Assembly (NCBI GenBank): GCA_002162075.1
Contig: CP021423.1
Coordinates: forward strand, 2,108,001 to 2,172,000
Origin: Armatimonadetes bacterium Uphvl-Ar1
GTDB lineage: Bacteria; Armatimonadota; Fimbriimonadia; Fimbriimonadales; Fimbriimonadaceae
Direction: 5' to 3'
DNA length: 64,000 nt
Shown here: in pieces, positions 36,795 through 46,174 of the stretch
Numbering within the stretch: the stretch's first letter is position 1
Layout of the letters: each line of letters begins with the position of its first letter
Translations under genes and position numbers: made by a program
Notes under the pieces: model-generated
The model's database searches: none
Seen by the model: only the letters and a program-made list of their open reading frames with translations
What the model was told of the DNA's origin: nothing

Positions 36795-37481
36795 ATGATT
36801 ACCACCCTCGCCACCTTTGTCCTCCTCGGCCAACAAGAACTGATGGTCGAGGAGTATTTTCCGCTCCAGCCCGGCATCATCCGGTTCTACGACGAAGATT
36901 TCGAACACAAAGGGAAGCGCAGCAAATTCACAATTATCGAAAAAATCATCGGGTCATCGGAGCTCAAACGGTACGAAAAATATATTGACGAGACCGAACT
37001 CGATCCAAATCTCAAAGAAAAAATCCGACCCGTGATCGGCGAAGGAATTGAAGTCACAACATCAGTCGAAGGGCAAACACCCGCCTCCACGTTCTACAAA
37101 ATCGACGGGAGAACCGTCTTCATTGTCGGAGTTGAAAAAGGAGCCCTTCTCGTTAATGCCTATCCCATCGTGTCCGTCGGCCGTAATCCCGAAACCTGGG
37201 TCTACTCCGGCCCTATCGACGTCATGGGCGCCCCCGCTCCCGCCATTATCGAAGGCGAAACCAAAGTCATCCGCGACTATAAATTTAACAACAAAACCTA
37301 TCCCGCCATCGAAGCTAAAGTCAAATACACCATCAATCTGGAACCAGCGGGAATCGCCGAATCTCAACAACGGGCCATCTACGCCCGAGGCCTCGGATTA
37401 GTCGAATATGAAGAAACTGGCAAAGTAGGAGATAACGTAACGAAAAGAAAGCGTAAACTCTCACGCATTCAACTCCCCTGA
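36795..37481 (+). CDS. Exported protein, third of the tandem set
   Basis: 228 aa from ATG 36795, directly after the previous stop. A short hydrophobic start (MITTLATFVLLGQQ) suggests export without a lipobox. The body shows EEYFPLQPGIIRFYDEDF, then a charged alpha/beta-like middle and the family ending AIYARGLGLVEYEE. It is the only member of the set without a lipid-attachment cysteine, so it may be soluble in the periplasm. No known domain is recognised. Confidence 0.6.
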   Translation: MITTLATFVLLGQQELMVEEYFPLQPGIIRFYDEDFEHKGKRSKFTIIEKIIGSSELKRYEKYIDETELDPNLKEKIRPVIGEGIEVTTSVEGQTPASTFYKIDGRTVFIVGVEKGALLVNAYPIVSVGRNPETWVYSGPIDVMGAPAPAIIEGETKVIRDYKFNNKTYPAIEAKVKYTINLEPAGIAESQQRAIYARGLGLVEYEETGKVGDNVTKRKRKLSRIQLP

Positions 37482-37491
37482 AATCATCACT

Positions 37492-38172
37492 ATGAAATTC
37501 ACCACCGCTCTCCTCCTCATTTCGATCTTCGCGGTGGTCGGATGCGATAAATTGTCGGTCTCCCCATCAAAAACCGAACCCGATCAAAACCCCCAGCCCG
37601 TAAGCTCGCTCGCCAAGCTCTTCCAAAAGCAAGCCGACCTGAAACCAGAAGTTGCCCCTCCTCGCGAAGCCAATCTCATCCTCAACGGCACCGTGATCCC
37701 CGTCACCCTCAAAGAAACTCGGAAAGAGAACTCCATCATTTACCAATGGCTTGTTGATGACGCTGAAGAAAGCGGCAAACCCGTCGAAGCCGAATCCGAA
37801 AAGTATTTTTCAACTTCCGACGTCTTCTCATTTTCCGCCACCGCTCACGAACAGTACGACCCCGCCATCAACCTCATCAAGTACCCCCTGAATGTCGGCG
37901 ATTCATGGGATTGGGCGGGTGATGTCATCGTCGGCAAAACCCGCCGCAAGGCAACCGCCAAAGTCACAACCTCCGCCGACCCCCTGAACCTTCCCAATGA
38001 CAAAATCAGCGCGCTCCTCGTCAAAGTAGACCTCGTCTACGGCGGAACCGCCAACCCCGCCGCCCGCGAACTCAAATTCTGGTTCAAACCCGGTGAAGGA
38101 CTCATCCGCCGCGAACTCTGGGCCAGCTCAACCCGCGAGCCACGATCCGCAACCAATAAGTCTTCGGACTAG
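37492..38172 (+). CDS. Lipoprotein, fourth of the tandem set
   Basis: 226 aa with lipobox VVGC (MKFTTALLLISIFAVVGC) and a Pro/Ser/Glu linker. A beta-rich domain follows with YPLNVGDSWDWAGDV and the ending LKFWFKPGEGLIRREL. It aligns in outline with the previous three secreted proteins, but sequence similarity by eye is modest. Its stop lies 6 bp before rodA, so rodA may be cotranscribed with it. Confidence 0.62.
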   Translation: MKFTTALLLISIFAVVGCDKLSVSPSKTEPDQNPQPVSSLAKLFQKQADLKPEVAPPREANLILNGTVIPVTLKETRKENSIIYQWLVDDAEESGKPVEAESEKYFSTSDVFSFSATAHEQYDPAINLIKYPLNVGDSWDWAGDVIVGKTRRKATAKVTTSADPLNLPNDKISALLVKVDLVYGGTANPAARELKFWFKPGEGLIRRELWASSTREPRSATNKSSD

Positions 38173-38178
38173 TCTCCC

Positions 38179-39297
38179 ATGGCCACCGCCGCCCGTAATC
38201 AAGGCATCCTCCTCGAAAAAACCGATCTCAGAGGTCACGACTGGGGACTCATCCTCTCCGCCATCGCCCTCATGATCGTCGGAATTTTTAGCATTTACAG
38301 CATCGACTCCGACCGCAATTCAAGTTTCGCTACTCGCCAACTCATTTTCTCCGCCATCGGCGTTGTCGTCTTCTACATCTGCAACAAAGTCAAACTCGAA
38401 TTCCTCAAGTCCGCCGCCCCCTTCCTCTATGTCGTCAATCTCGGAATCCTGGTCGCAACCATCCTCGTCGGGAAATCGCGTGGAATCACCTCCCGCTGGA
38501 TCGAAATTGGCCCCATGCAGTTCCAGCCGTCCGAGGTCACCAAGCTCATTCTCGCCATCACCCTTGCTGCCTACTTCGCGAAACGAGAAGACAAAGTCCA
38601 CGAAATCGGAACCTACCTGGGTGCCCTCCTCCATGCCGCCCCGATCCTCTGCCTCGTGCTTCTCCAGCCCCATCTTGGCGCAACCCTGGCCCTCCTCTTT
38701 CTCACTCTAATTGGCTGTACGTCAGCCGGTGTCCCCGGAAAGTTCTTCCCCGCAACCCTCGTCGCCATCACCGCCCTCGGCGGAGCCGCCTGGTTCACCC
38801 CCGGTCTCATGCCCGATTACATGCGCGCACGCGTCGATCAAAAAGTCCAGGAACTCGTCTTCGGTGAGCGCGATCCCCGAGGCGCCGGATATCAACAACA
38901 CCAAGCCATGCTCGCCATAGGGTCAGGCGGAACGACTGGCACCGGCTTCTTCCGCGGGGAACAAAAAGCCGGCGGGGTCATCCCCGAGCAGGAATCCGAC
39001 TTCATCTTCTCCGTGATCGGCGAGGAAGGCGGATTCTTCGGCTCCGTTCTCGTCATCGTTCTGTTTGGCATCTTCTTTTTCTTCGTCTGGCGTCGAATGT
39101 TTCTTGCTCAAACCATGATGGGCCGTGTCGTCGCGGGCGGACTCTTCGCCGTCCTCGCATTCCACACCATCGTCAACCTCGCCATGGTCCTCAGCTTCGG
39201 CCCCGTCGTCGGCCTCTGGCTCCCCTTCATGAGCCACGGCGGCACCGCCCTCTGGATGTGCATGGGCGCCGTCGGCTTCCTTGATCAATGTGAGTAG
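38179..39297 (+). CDS. rodA: Rod-shape SEDS peptidoglycan glycosyltransferase RodA
   Basis: A SEDS-family membrane enzyme that polymerises lipid II in the elongasome. About ten hydrophobic segments are present. Family landmarks include SRGITSRWIEIGPMQFQPSEVTKLILAITLAAYF (the WI..G...QPSE.. block), LLQPHLGATLALLFLTLI, and IPEQESDFIFSVIGEEGGFFGS. The final helix includes PFMSHGGTALWM. The length (372 aa) is normal for RodA and shorter than most FtsW. It lies 6 bp after the fourth lipoprotein-type gene and 53 bp before ftsK. Confidence 0.92.
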   Translation: MATAARNQGILLEKTDLRGHDWGLILSAIALMIVGIFSIYSIDSDRNSSFATRQLIFSAIGVVVFYICNKVKLEFLKSAAPFLYVVNLGILVATILVGKSRGITSRWIEIGPMQFQPSEVTKLILAITLAAYFAKREDKVHEIGTYLGALLHAAPILCLVLLQPHLGATLALLFLTLIGCTSAGVPGKFFPATLVAITALGGAAWFTPGLMPDYMRARVDQKVQELVFGERDPRGAGYQQHQAMLAIGSGGTTGTGFFRGEQKAGGVIPEQESDFIFSVIGEEGGFFGSVLVIVLFGIFFFFVWRRMFLAQTMMGRVVAGGLFAVLAFHTIVNLAMVLSFGPVVGLWLPFMSHGGTALWMCMGAVGFLDQCE

Positions 39298-39350
39298 TCA
39301 TCCGTTTCTGCTATACTTGAACCAAGTTCAGTTGAACGCAGAGTCCAAGG

Positions 39351-41582
39351 ATGGGCAAAACACAACCTAAGTCAATGGCAAGAAGCCGCAAGACCAAGGA
39401 ACCGCAAAAATCCCAGCGCGTTCCCGATATCGCCGGAATCCTCCTCCTCGCCCTCGCGTTCGTCCTCCTCATTGGCCTCGCTCTCCGCCAAGGCGGACTC
39501 ATCGGCGACTCCCTTGCCGGATTCTTCTCTCTGCTCTTCGGTCGCGGAGCCTGGATCGTCCCGATCATTCTTGGCGGCGTCGGCATCGGCCTCATCACCG
39601 GAAAAACCCAATCCCGCGCCCAACACCTCGTCTGGGGTGCAACCCTCATATTCCTCGGAATCCTCGGCGGACTTGCCAAACCTGAAGCAGGCGATTTCTT
39701 CACCAACACCGCCATGCAATCGTCCGGCGGCTACTTCGGGGCCATCGTCGCCTGGGGGCTCCAATCCCTCCTAGGCACCGGGAAAATCATCGCCATCATC
39801 GCAATGGTCGCCATCGGGTTTGTCCTAAGCATCGATCTCCCCCTTCGCGAACTTCTCAGCAAAATCACCCCAACCCTCCGCGAACCCGAAGACCAAAAAG
39901 CGAAAACACGAAAGCCAATCGCCCTTGAAGATTCCAACCCCGAATCCCTTCGCGACAAAACCTTGCGCATGCTCACCGGCAACCCCGACGCCGAAGAGCA
40001 AACCGACACAGAAAAACCCGTACGCCAAAAAGCCGTCATCCGCGAACCTTCCGAACGCGTCCGATCTCAAGCCGAACTCGACTTCAACTCCCAAGCCAAA
40101 CCCCCAAAGGACGGCTACATCCTCCCCCCACTCGATCTCCTTGTCACCCCCGAATCCAAAAAGAAGCGCGACCCCAAAGAAGTCCAGCGAAACATCGAAA
40201 TTCTCGAAGACACTCTCGAGCAATTCGGAATCCAAGCCAACGTCATGGAAGTCGCCAACGGCCCAACGATCACCCGTTACGAAGTCGCCCTGGGTGCTGG
40301 AATCCGTGTCAACAAAATCAAGAATCTCGCCGACAACGTCGCCCTTTCCCTCGCCGCTCAATCTGTTCGTGTGGAAGCCCCCATCCCCGGAAAATCGGCC
40401 ATCGGTTTCGAAATCCCTTCCGCCCAACGCCAGATGGTCTATCTCCGCGAGATGTGCGACAGCCTGGAATTCCACGACAATTCCAGCAAGCTCACCATCG
40501 CCCTCGGTCAAGACGTCGCCGGAGTCGCTAAATACACCGACCTCACCCGGATGCCCCACCTCCTTGTCGCCGGGGCAACTAATTCCGGAAAATCAATCTG
40601 TCTCGCCACCATCATCATGTCGCTCATCCTGCGCATGACCCCCAAAGATCTTCGCATGGTCATGATCGACCCCAAGCGGGTTGAACTCACCCTTTTCGAG
40701 AGCCTCCCGCACCTCATGTGCCCCGTCGTCAAAGATGTCAAAGAGGCCGCGGGAGTCCTCCGCGCTGTTGTCCGAGAAATGGACCGCCGCTACGATCAAT
40801 TTTCCGAAGCCGGAGTGCGCAACATTGATGGCTGGAACGCCAAAGCTTCTTTCGCCGACCGCCTCCCCTACCTCGTTGTCATCGTAGATGAACTCGCCGA
40901 TCTCATGATCCAATGCCGCAACGAGGTCGAAACGAGTATCACTCGCCTCGCCCAGCTTGCCCGAGCGACCGGAATCCACCTCATCATCGCCACCCAACGC
41001 CCCAGCGTGGACGTCATCACCGGAACGATCAAGAACAACATCAGCAGCCGCATCTCCTTTGCTGTCAGCTCCGGAATCGACTCCCGCACCATCCTCGATA
41101 CCGTCGGTGCCGAAGACCTCATCGGCAAAGGCGACATGCTTTTCCTCCCCATCGACGCTACCAAACCACTCCGTGTCCAAGGCTGCTACGTCTCCGAAAA
41201 AGAAATCGAAGACGTCTGCAAATTCTGGTCAGACCAAGAAAAACCGAGCTACGTCATTAATCCCGTCGAAGTCGCCATCCGCGATAAAGAAGACCAGATG
41301 CGCGACCAATCCGACTCCGACGAGCACTGGGATGACGCCGTCCGTTGGGTCGTCGAGCGCGGCTCTGCCAGCACTTCAATGCTCCAGCGCCGATTCAGCA
41401 TCGGATTTCAGCGCGCCTCCCGCCTTCTCGACCAAATGGAAGAGCGCGGCATCGTTGGCCCACGCGACGGCCCCCGCCCCCGCGAAGTCCTCGTCGATCC
41501 CATGCAGGTCGAAGCCGTCCTCGGCAACGCCGAATACCAAACCCCTATGCCCGACGGTGCCTACCTGGAAGACGAAGACTAA
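39351..41582 (+). CDS. ftsK: DNA translocase FtsK/SpoIIIE
   Basis: 743 aa. Four N-terminal membrane segments (about 27-170) are followed by a charged linker and the alpha/beta motor domain. Walker A reads GATNSGKSI near residue 410, with VMIDPKRVELTLFESLPHL and VVIVDELADLM (Walker B) after it, then IIATQRPSVDVITG and FAVSSGIDSRTILD. The C-terminal winged-helix gamma domain (ASTSMLQRRFSIGFQRASRLLDQMEERGIVG) recognises KOPS-like sites. FtsK resolves and pumps chromosome termini at division. It stands beside rodA in the same orientation, and a family-A repeat lies 17 bp after the stop. Confidence 0.95.
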   Translation: MGKTQPKSMARSRKTKEPQKSQRVPDIAGILLLALAFVLLIGLALRQGGLIGDSLAGFFSLLFGRGAWIVPIILGGVGIGLITGKTQSRAQHLVWGATLIFLGILGGLAKPEAGDFFTNTAMQSSGGYFGAIVAWGLQSLLGTGKIIAIIAMVAIGFVLSIDLPLRELLSKITPTLREPEDQKAKTRKPIALEDSNPESLRDKTLRMLTGNPDAEEQTDTEKPVRQKAVIREPSERVRSQAELDFNSQAKPPKDGYILPPLDLLVTPESKKKRDPKEVQRNIEILEDTLEQFGIQANVMEVANGPTITRYEVALGAGIRVNKIKNLADNVALSLAAQSVRVEAPIPGKSAIGFEIPSAQRQMVYLREMCDSLEFHDNSSKLTIALGQDVAGVAKYTDLTRMPHLLVAGATNSGKSICLATIIMSLILRMTPKDLRMVMIDPKRVELTLFESLPHLMCPVVKDVKEAAGVLRAVVREMDRRYDQFSEAGVRNIDGWNAKASFADRLPYLVVIVDELADLMIQCRNEVETSITRLAQLARATGIHLIIATQRPSVDVITGTIKNNISSRISFAVSSGIDSRTILDTVGAEDLIGKGDMLFLPIDATKPLRVQGCYVSEKEIEDVCKFWSDQEKPSYVINPVEVAIRDKEDQMRDQSDSDEHWDDAVRWVVERGSASTSMLQRRFSIGFQRASRLLDQMEERGIVGPRDGPRPREVLVDPMQVEAVLGNAEYQTPMPDGAYLEDED

Positions 41583-41598
41583 GCCACAGTCGCCGATC

Positions 41599-41642
41599 CC
41601 CCCTCTCCGTTTCAATGGAGAGGGGGTTAGGGGGTGAGGTCA
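41599..41642. repeat. Family-A palindromic repeat
   Basis: The stem CCCCCTCTCC/GGAGAGGGGG with loop GTTTCAAT, followed by TTAGGGGGTGAGGTCA, is nearly identical to 18007-18050. It lies 17 bp after the ftsK stop. The 347-bp gap here (41583-41930) holds only this and family-C repeats. Confidence 0.8.
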
Positions 41643-41760
41643 CATTTCAACGTGAATCCTTCAACAAAGTCTTCATGTTGGAACAAAACGCCGCCAGCTC
41701 GTCTCATCGATCCTATCAGTTAGTGCAACGGGTAACGCCGGTGGAACTCAAGGTCTCTGC

Positions 41761-41870
41761 CGTCATTCCGGGCGTGACCCGGAATCTCAACAAGAGAGAA
41801 TAGCTTGCAAACCTGGTGAAGTGAATCAAAAATCACGATCGTCTTCCCCGCTCAAGCGGGGATCCAGCTT
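41761..41870. repeat. Two family-C palindromic repeats
   Basis: CGTCATTCCGGGCGTGACCC GGAATCTCA (41761-41789) is a hairpin with stem ATTCCGGG/CCCGGAAT, repeated at about 57349-57376 and 57491-57519. Next to it, CGTCTTCCCCGCTCAAGCGG GGATCCAGC (41841-41869) is a related unit with stem CCCCGCT/AGCGGGG. Palindromes of this type are common extragenic elements. Nothing coding is seen around them. Confidence 0.7.
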
Positions 41871-41930
41871 TTCAAGAAACAATGCCATGCATGATGAACT
41901 TCCATCATGCAGGAACTTTATTCGCGCAAA

Positions 41931-43472
41931 CTAGCGCGCGCTCACATACACCGAGTACGTGTACTCAAAAGTCCGCTTCGCGCCCCTCGCCAGCTTCGGC
42001 CGCCACTCAATCACGCTCGTCGGATTCACCTGGTTCAACCGCTTCGCCGTCTTGAACGTCCGCTCCGAACCTTCTGCCGAAACTACCTCACCTTCAACCT
42101 GCTTGGAAATCTTCATCTGAATCTCCAATCCCTTGTAGTTGATCAACTCCATCGTCCCCTTAACCGTGACCAAATCGTGTGTGGCATTGTTGAACCGATC
42201 CTTGATCGCCCCCCGCTCCCGCGAAACCTCCTCTTCCCGAACATCCGCCGCAACGTCGAGCGCCTTACTGATCTTCAAGTAAGCCTTCGTCCCCGGCGTC
42301 GTGTATTTCAACTCATCCGTTCCGAGCATCTCGCCATTCTGCATCACCAAAGCCGTCCCCGTTGTCCAAGGCTGCTTCATCGTGTTATCAAATTCGATCT
42401 CATGCCAGACCGGCAACTCATCACTCGAGTAATCCCGGTTTCCTTCTTCTGCACTGCTCGGCGGCAAACCGAGCGTGTAAAGGTGAGAATAAGGACTCTC
42501 TGTTTGGAACAGAACGTAGTAACCACGCTCACCTCTTTTCAAAAGTAAATCCTTCAGCGGAGTAAAGAACAAATCCTCACCACTAAATCCCTCACCAACA
42601 TTAGGTTCAAAACTCTCAAATGAGGAATCACTCGCGGATTCCCGCCGCATCGGTGCCGCATTCTGTGTCATTGCCGCCCCCGGTGCCATCCCACCTCCTC
42701 GAAAGAACCCATCTGGATATCCGGCTAGATACGTCAGTGGATCCCACTGCCCCATCGTCGTCAAATTCGGAAAACCCGTCACAAGCCGCGCCGTCACCCC
42801 ATCCAAGTCGCCCAGGTCATTGACAACCGTCGCCTTGCTCACCATCTTCAACTTAGTCTTGTCTGAAATATCCACCTGATAAGCAGGCACCCAAGTCATT
42901 CCCACCTGCAAACCCATGAGATTTACTTTCGCCCCTGGCGTCGCTTTGACCCGAAGAGCCGGAACCATCGTCGTGTCTTTCACCACTCGCGTATAGGTCA
43001 ACTCCCCATCCCCTCTAAAGCTTAAAATCGAACCCAAAGCCAAAAAGACGCGCTTCTCTTGCGCATCTGCGAAAATCGCCAATGAACCAGAAACTTCCAA
43101 AAGCGTTCCCGCGAGCGTCTTCACAACCCCTCCCTCCGAATAAATAATCTCCATTGCCTTACCGGCATTCAATGCCAAGGCACCCCCAATCGAATCCGGT
43201 CGAATCGTCCTCTCCGATTCTCCCTTGACCTGAGTCATCACAACTGAGCTAATCTTCGCATTCCCGCCCGCATAAATCCACAGCGTCCCCAGTGCCGCTA
43301 TCGGTGGCTCTTCAATCAAAACTTCACCCGAACTAGGCACAGTAACTTGGTGGATTGTCACCGCCGATCCATTCTTGAAAATCGTAGCATCCACAATCTT
43401 CGTCTTCGTCAGCTCCGGCTCCGCCGTCCAACCCAAAACCGCACTCGCTGCCAATGTCGCTAAAGTCATCAT
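41931..43472 (-). CDS. DUF4139-like protein
   Basis: 513 aa with a signal-like start (MMTLATLAASAVLGWTA). The N-terminal part is a beta-rich domain (KNGSAVTIHQVTVPSSGEVLIEEPP). The middle shows GLQVGMTWVPAYQVDIS, like the GxxWxPxYxvdl block of the DUF4139/mucoidy-inhibitor family. The C-terminus, with VIEWRPKLARGAKRTFEYTYSVYV, matches the strand that closes those proteins. It is probably exported. No enzyme activity is known for the family. It has no close operon partners: nifS begins over 90 bp upstream on the same strand. Confidence 0.75.
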   Translation of the reverse strand: MMTLATLAASAVLGWTAEPELTKTKIVDATIFKNGSAVTIHQVTVPSSGEVLIEEPPIAALGTLWIYAGGNAKISSVVMTQVKGESERTIRPDSIGGALALNAGKAMEIIYSEGGVVKTLAGTLLEVSGSLAIFADAQEKRVFLALGSILSFRGDGELTYTRVVKDTTMVPALRVKATPGAKVNLMGLQVGMTWVPAYQVDISDKTKLKMVSKATVVNDLGDLDGVTARLVTGFPNLTTMGQWDPLTYLAGYPDGFFRGGGMAPGAAMTQNAAPMRRESASDSSFESFEPNVGEGFSGEDLFFTPLKDLLLKRGERGYYVLFQTESPYSHLYTLGLPPSSAEEGNRDYSSDELPVWHEIEFDNTMKQPWTTGTALVMQNGEMLGTDELKYTTPGTKAYLKISKALDVAADVREEEVSRERGAIKDRFNNATHDLVTVKGTMELINYKGLEIQMKISKQVEGEVVSAEGSERTFKTAKRLNQVNPTSVIEWRPKLARGAKRTFEYTYSVYVSAR

Positions 43473-43570
43473 GTGTTACCTAAGGGCATTCCGCCCATCC
43501 AGAAGTCAAGACGAACGGCTATCCCAGAGATTACACGCTCATCACCCAACCGCCCCACGAAACCTGGTAA

Positions 43571-44719
43571 TTAGCTTTTAGCCCGCCGTTCCGCAATCTC
43601 TCGGCAAACTCGCCCGACGATCTCCGCCCCCTGCTCTGCCTCTTCCAAAGTATTCCCTCGCCCAAAGGTAAACCGAAGGCCTTCCTTAGCTTCCTTTTCG
43701 GAATAACCACAAGCCGCCAAAACGTGAGAAGGTTCCAAACTCCCGCTGGAACACGCCGCCCCACTACTCGCACTCACCCCCTCTCGATCCAATCGGATCA
43801 AAGCATGTTCCGCATCCACCCCTGGAAAACGCACGTGGCAGTGCCCGGGCAAAACCTGACTCCCCGCTCCAACCGAAAACTCAAAGCCATCTCCCAACCC
43901 CGCCGCAAAACAATCTCGCACTTCTCGAATGCACTCCTTCCATCCCAAATCAGCCCCCAAAATACGCGCCGCAACCCCCGCACCCACAATTCCCGCCGTA
44001 TTCTCTGTCCCTGCCCTCACCTCGCGTTCCTGGCCACCCCCAACCATCAATGCCATCGGCTTCACCCCGCTTCGCGCATAAAGAACCCCAACACCTTTCG
44101 GCCCATAAAATTTGTGCGGGGCCAAAGTCAGCAGATCAGCTTCAAAGTCATCCACCCGCCAGTCACCCGGAAAAGTCTGAACCGCATCCACATGGAAAAA
44201 CGCCGCATGTTCCCGGCAAAACCGACCAATCTCCACGACACTATTAAATGTCCCCAACTCGTTATTTGCGTGCATCACGCTGACTAATGCCGTCCTTCCC
44301 CGAACATGTTCTTTGATCCAGTCCACAACTACACGGGCCTCCCGATCTACCGGCGCAACCAAAACCGTGAATCCCAACAACTCCAAAAACTTCTGCGTAT
44401 GCAAAACACAATGGTGTTCCGCCGCCCCCAGAATCACCTCCCAACTCCCGTTCTGATCACGAGCACTCAAAGCCCCGCCGATCACGCCCAAATTCGCCGC
44501 CTCCGTCCCGCTACTCGTAAAAACAACCTCCCCAAACAAGCATCCCAGTCGATCCGCAAAAATCTCCCTCGACTGATCAATCGCCGCTTTCGCTGCCCTC
44601 CCTTCCGCATGCAATGAACTCGGATTTCCAAATCCTCCCGAGAGCCAGGGCTCCATAGCAACCACAACTTCCGGAAGCATCGGAGTCGTCGCCGCATGGT
44701 CAAGATAAATCCGTTTCAT
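43571..44719 (-). CDS. Cysteine desulfurase (NifS/IscS type)
   Basis: PLP enzyme that removes sulfur from cysteine for Fe-S clusters and tRNA thiolation. It opens with YLDHAATTPMLP, has SSGTEAANLG, HHCVLH and HANNELG, and the PLP-lysine motif LAPHKFYGPKGVG near residue 200. The loop with catalytic Cys reads SSGAACSSG near residue 322, the NifS/IscS-type loop. The length of 382 aa is normal. The ATG at 44719 overlaps the stop codon of the CPBP gene (ATGA-type junction), so the two are coupled. Confidence 0.9.
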   Translation of the reverse strand: MKRIYLDHAATTPMLPEVVVAMEPWLSGGFGNPSSLHAEGRAAKAAIDQSREIFADRLGCLFGEVVFTSSGTEAANLGVIGGALSARDQNGSWEVILGAAEHHCVLHTQKFLELLGFTVLVAPVDREARVVVDWIKEHVRGRTALVSVMHANNELGTFNSVVEIGRFCREHAAFFHVDAVQTFPGDWRVDDFEADLLTLAPHKFYGPKGVGVLYARSGVKPMALMVGGGQEREVRAGTENTAGIVGAGVAARILGADLGWKECIREVRDCFAAGLGDGFEFSVGAGSQVLPGHCHVRFPGVDAEHALIRLDREGVSASSGAACSSGSLEPSHVLAACGYSEKEAKEGLRFTFGRGNTLEEAEQGAEIVGRVCREIAERRAKS

Positions 44720-46089
44720 CACCGAATCACAATGTTCAATCCAAAAATCGTCGCGTTATGCAAGAAGTGCATCAAGATTGCCGGAATCAATGAACCTGTT
44801 TGGCGAGTCAAGACCGCTGCCGTCATCCCAATACAAGCCAACGCTGGCCAAAGCAACGGCCCCTGCGGGTGAATCACGGCAAAGATCACACCCTGCAAAA
44901 CAATCGCCGTTGTCGGACTTCGGAAAATCTTCTGGAAAGCCGGGAAAAGCACCCCCCGAAACATCGGCTCTTCAACCAACGGTGCGCCCACCGCCGCAAT
45001 AAAGAACAACAAGGCCATTGATGTCGGCCCACTCCCCATTATTTGTTCAATCAATTCGTGGCTGGGTGTCGGCAAGTACTTCGCAATGGGCGAAACCAAG
45101 ACCGTCACTCCAATCGCCAGTGGAAAATTCGCCATGTATCCCGCAAAACCCCAACCCAGCTTGCCAAAAATCCCCTTCGTATCACCCAAAATCTCGCCAA
45201 ATTTTTTCTTAAACCCAAAGAGGGAAACCGTCGAGAAAACCGGAATCAAACCAATCAAAACCACAAAGAGAACCGCCTGCATAACCGCCATATCGAGATT
45301 CAAATCAGGAAAGGCAAAGACCGGAATTGCAATCAAGGTTGACAGAAGGAGGAACGCCGCAAAGTAAATCGCCATGCGACCGCCATAAGCATCCGTCTCC
45401 GGCAATGACAACCCCGTCTGATACCCTTTCGCAACGAGCCCACCCGAGAGTTTTAACCCTGCATACAGCACCAAAGCGACAACTCCCCCTATCGCAACAA
45501 ATCCCATCCATCCTAAAAATCCAAAGAACAACAGCGGATTCACGGCTATTCCCAATGCCGAAACGGGAAACTCCGTCACACCTGGATTCGCAACTTTCCA
45601 AGTCGCCACTTTCGCCGGTACATCATCGCCCTCAATCGCAAGCGGACGGCTAATCTCCCCCGCAAAAGCATCTCCCATGTCCACGGAGTCCTCCTGATCG
45701 CTCAATTGCAGTCGGTCAAGCGCATCCTGGTTGAGTTCATTCCCCAAAATCGTATCAATTGCCAAAACCCATTCCGCCGCTTCATCGCTTTCACCAACCT
45801 TCTCCTCAAACTGATCCCTCGTCTGAACCAACGTCGTCGAAGCCGTCGAATCCAGCTGATCCGTACCGAGCATTTCCCCAAGCTCCAAAAACGTTGCGTA
45901 TTGCTTCAAAGCCACCGGAGCCGTGGTTTTCAACTCACCGAGCGGATCTTTTTCTCCCGAATCCATCGCAAACATCCCCACCATATTCGTGGCAATAAAG
46001 AAACCCGCCAGACCCGCAAACACCAACCAAGTCCACCACTGCCGAGCCGGCCCGGTCTGAATTTGAACTGGCGGAGGAGTAATTTCCAT
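44719..46089 (-). CDS. CPBP-family intramembrane metalloprotease
   Basis: 456 aa with at least eight hydrophobic segments and a soluble N-terminal region. The CPBP motifs near the C-terminus are intact: LVEEPMFRG (EExxxR), FAVIHPQG (FxxxH) and HFLHN (HxxxN). Family members, such as bacterial Abi proteins and eukaryotic Rce1, act on membrane or prenylated substrates. No substrate is known here. It is upstream of, and coupled to, the cysteine desulfurase gene and divergent from dinB. Confidence 0.85.
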   Translation of the reverse strand: MEITPPPVQIQTGPARQWWTWLVFAGLAGFFIATNMVGMFAMDSGEKDPLGELKTTAPVALKQYATFLELGEMLGTDQLDSTASTTLVQTRDQFEEKVGESDEAAEWVLAIDTILGNELNQDALDRLQLSDQEDSVDMGDAFAGEISRPLAIEGDDVPAKVATWKVANPGVTEFPVSALGIAVNPLLFFGFLGWMGFVAIGGVVALVLYAGLKLSGGLVAKGYQTGLSLPETDAYGGRMAIYFAAFLLLSTLIAIPVFAFPDLNLDMAVMQAVLFVVLIGLIPVFSTVSLFGFKKKFGEILGDTKGIFGKLGWGFAGYMANFPLAIGVTVLVSPIAKYLPTPSHELIEQIMGSGPTSMALLFFIAAVGAPLVEEPMFRGVLFPAFQKIFRSPTTAIVLQGVIFAVIHPQGPLLWPALACIGMTAAVLTRQTGSLIPAILMHFLHNATIFGLNIVIR

Positions 46090-46174
46090 AATCTCTGCCT
46101 CACTTTACGCCTTCTCATCCTGCAAAGGATTCCCGGACCCACCAAATTCAACAAAACCAGTTACAATAGTAGAC

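Noticed and set aside
46090-46174. SOS box before the Y-family polymerase
   Set aside because: No LexA-type palindrome of any common bacterial type was found in the short divergent gap.
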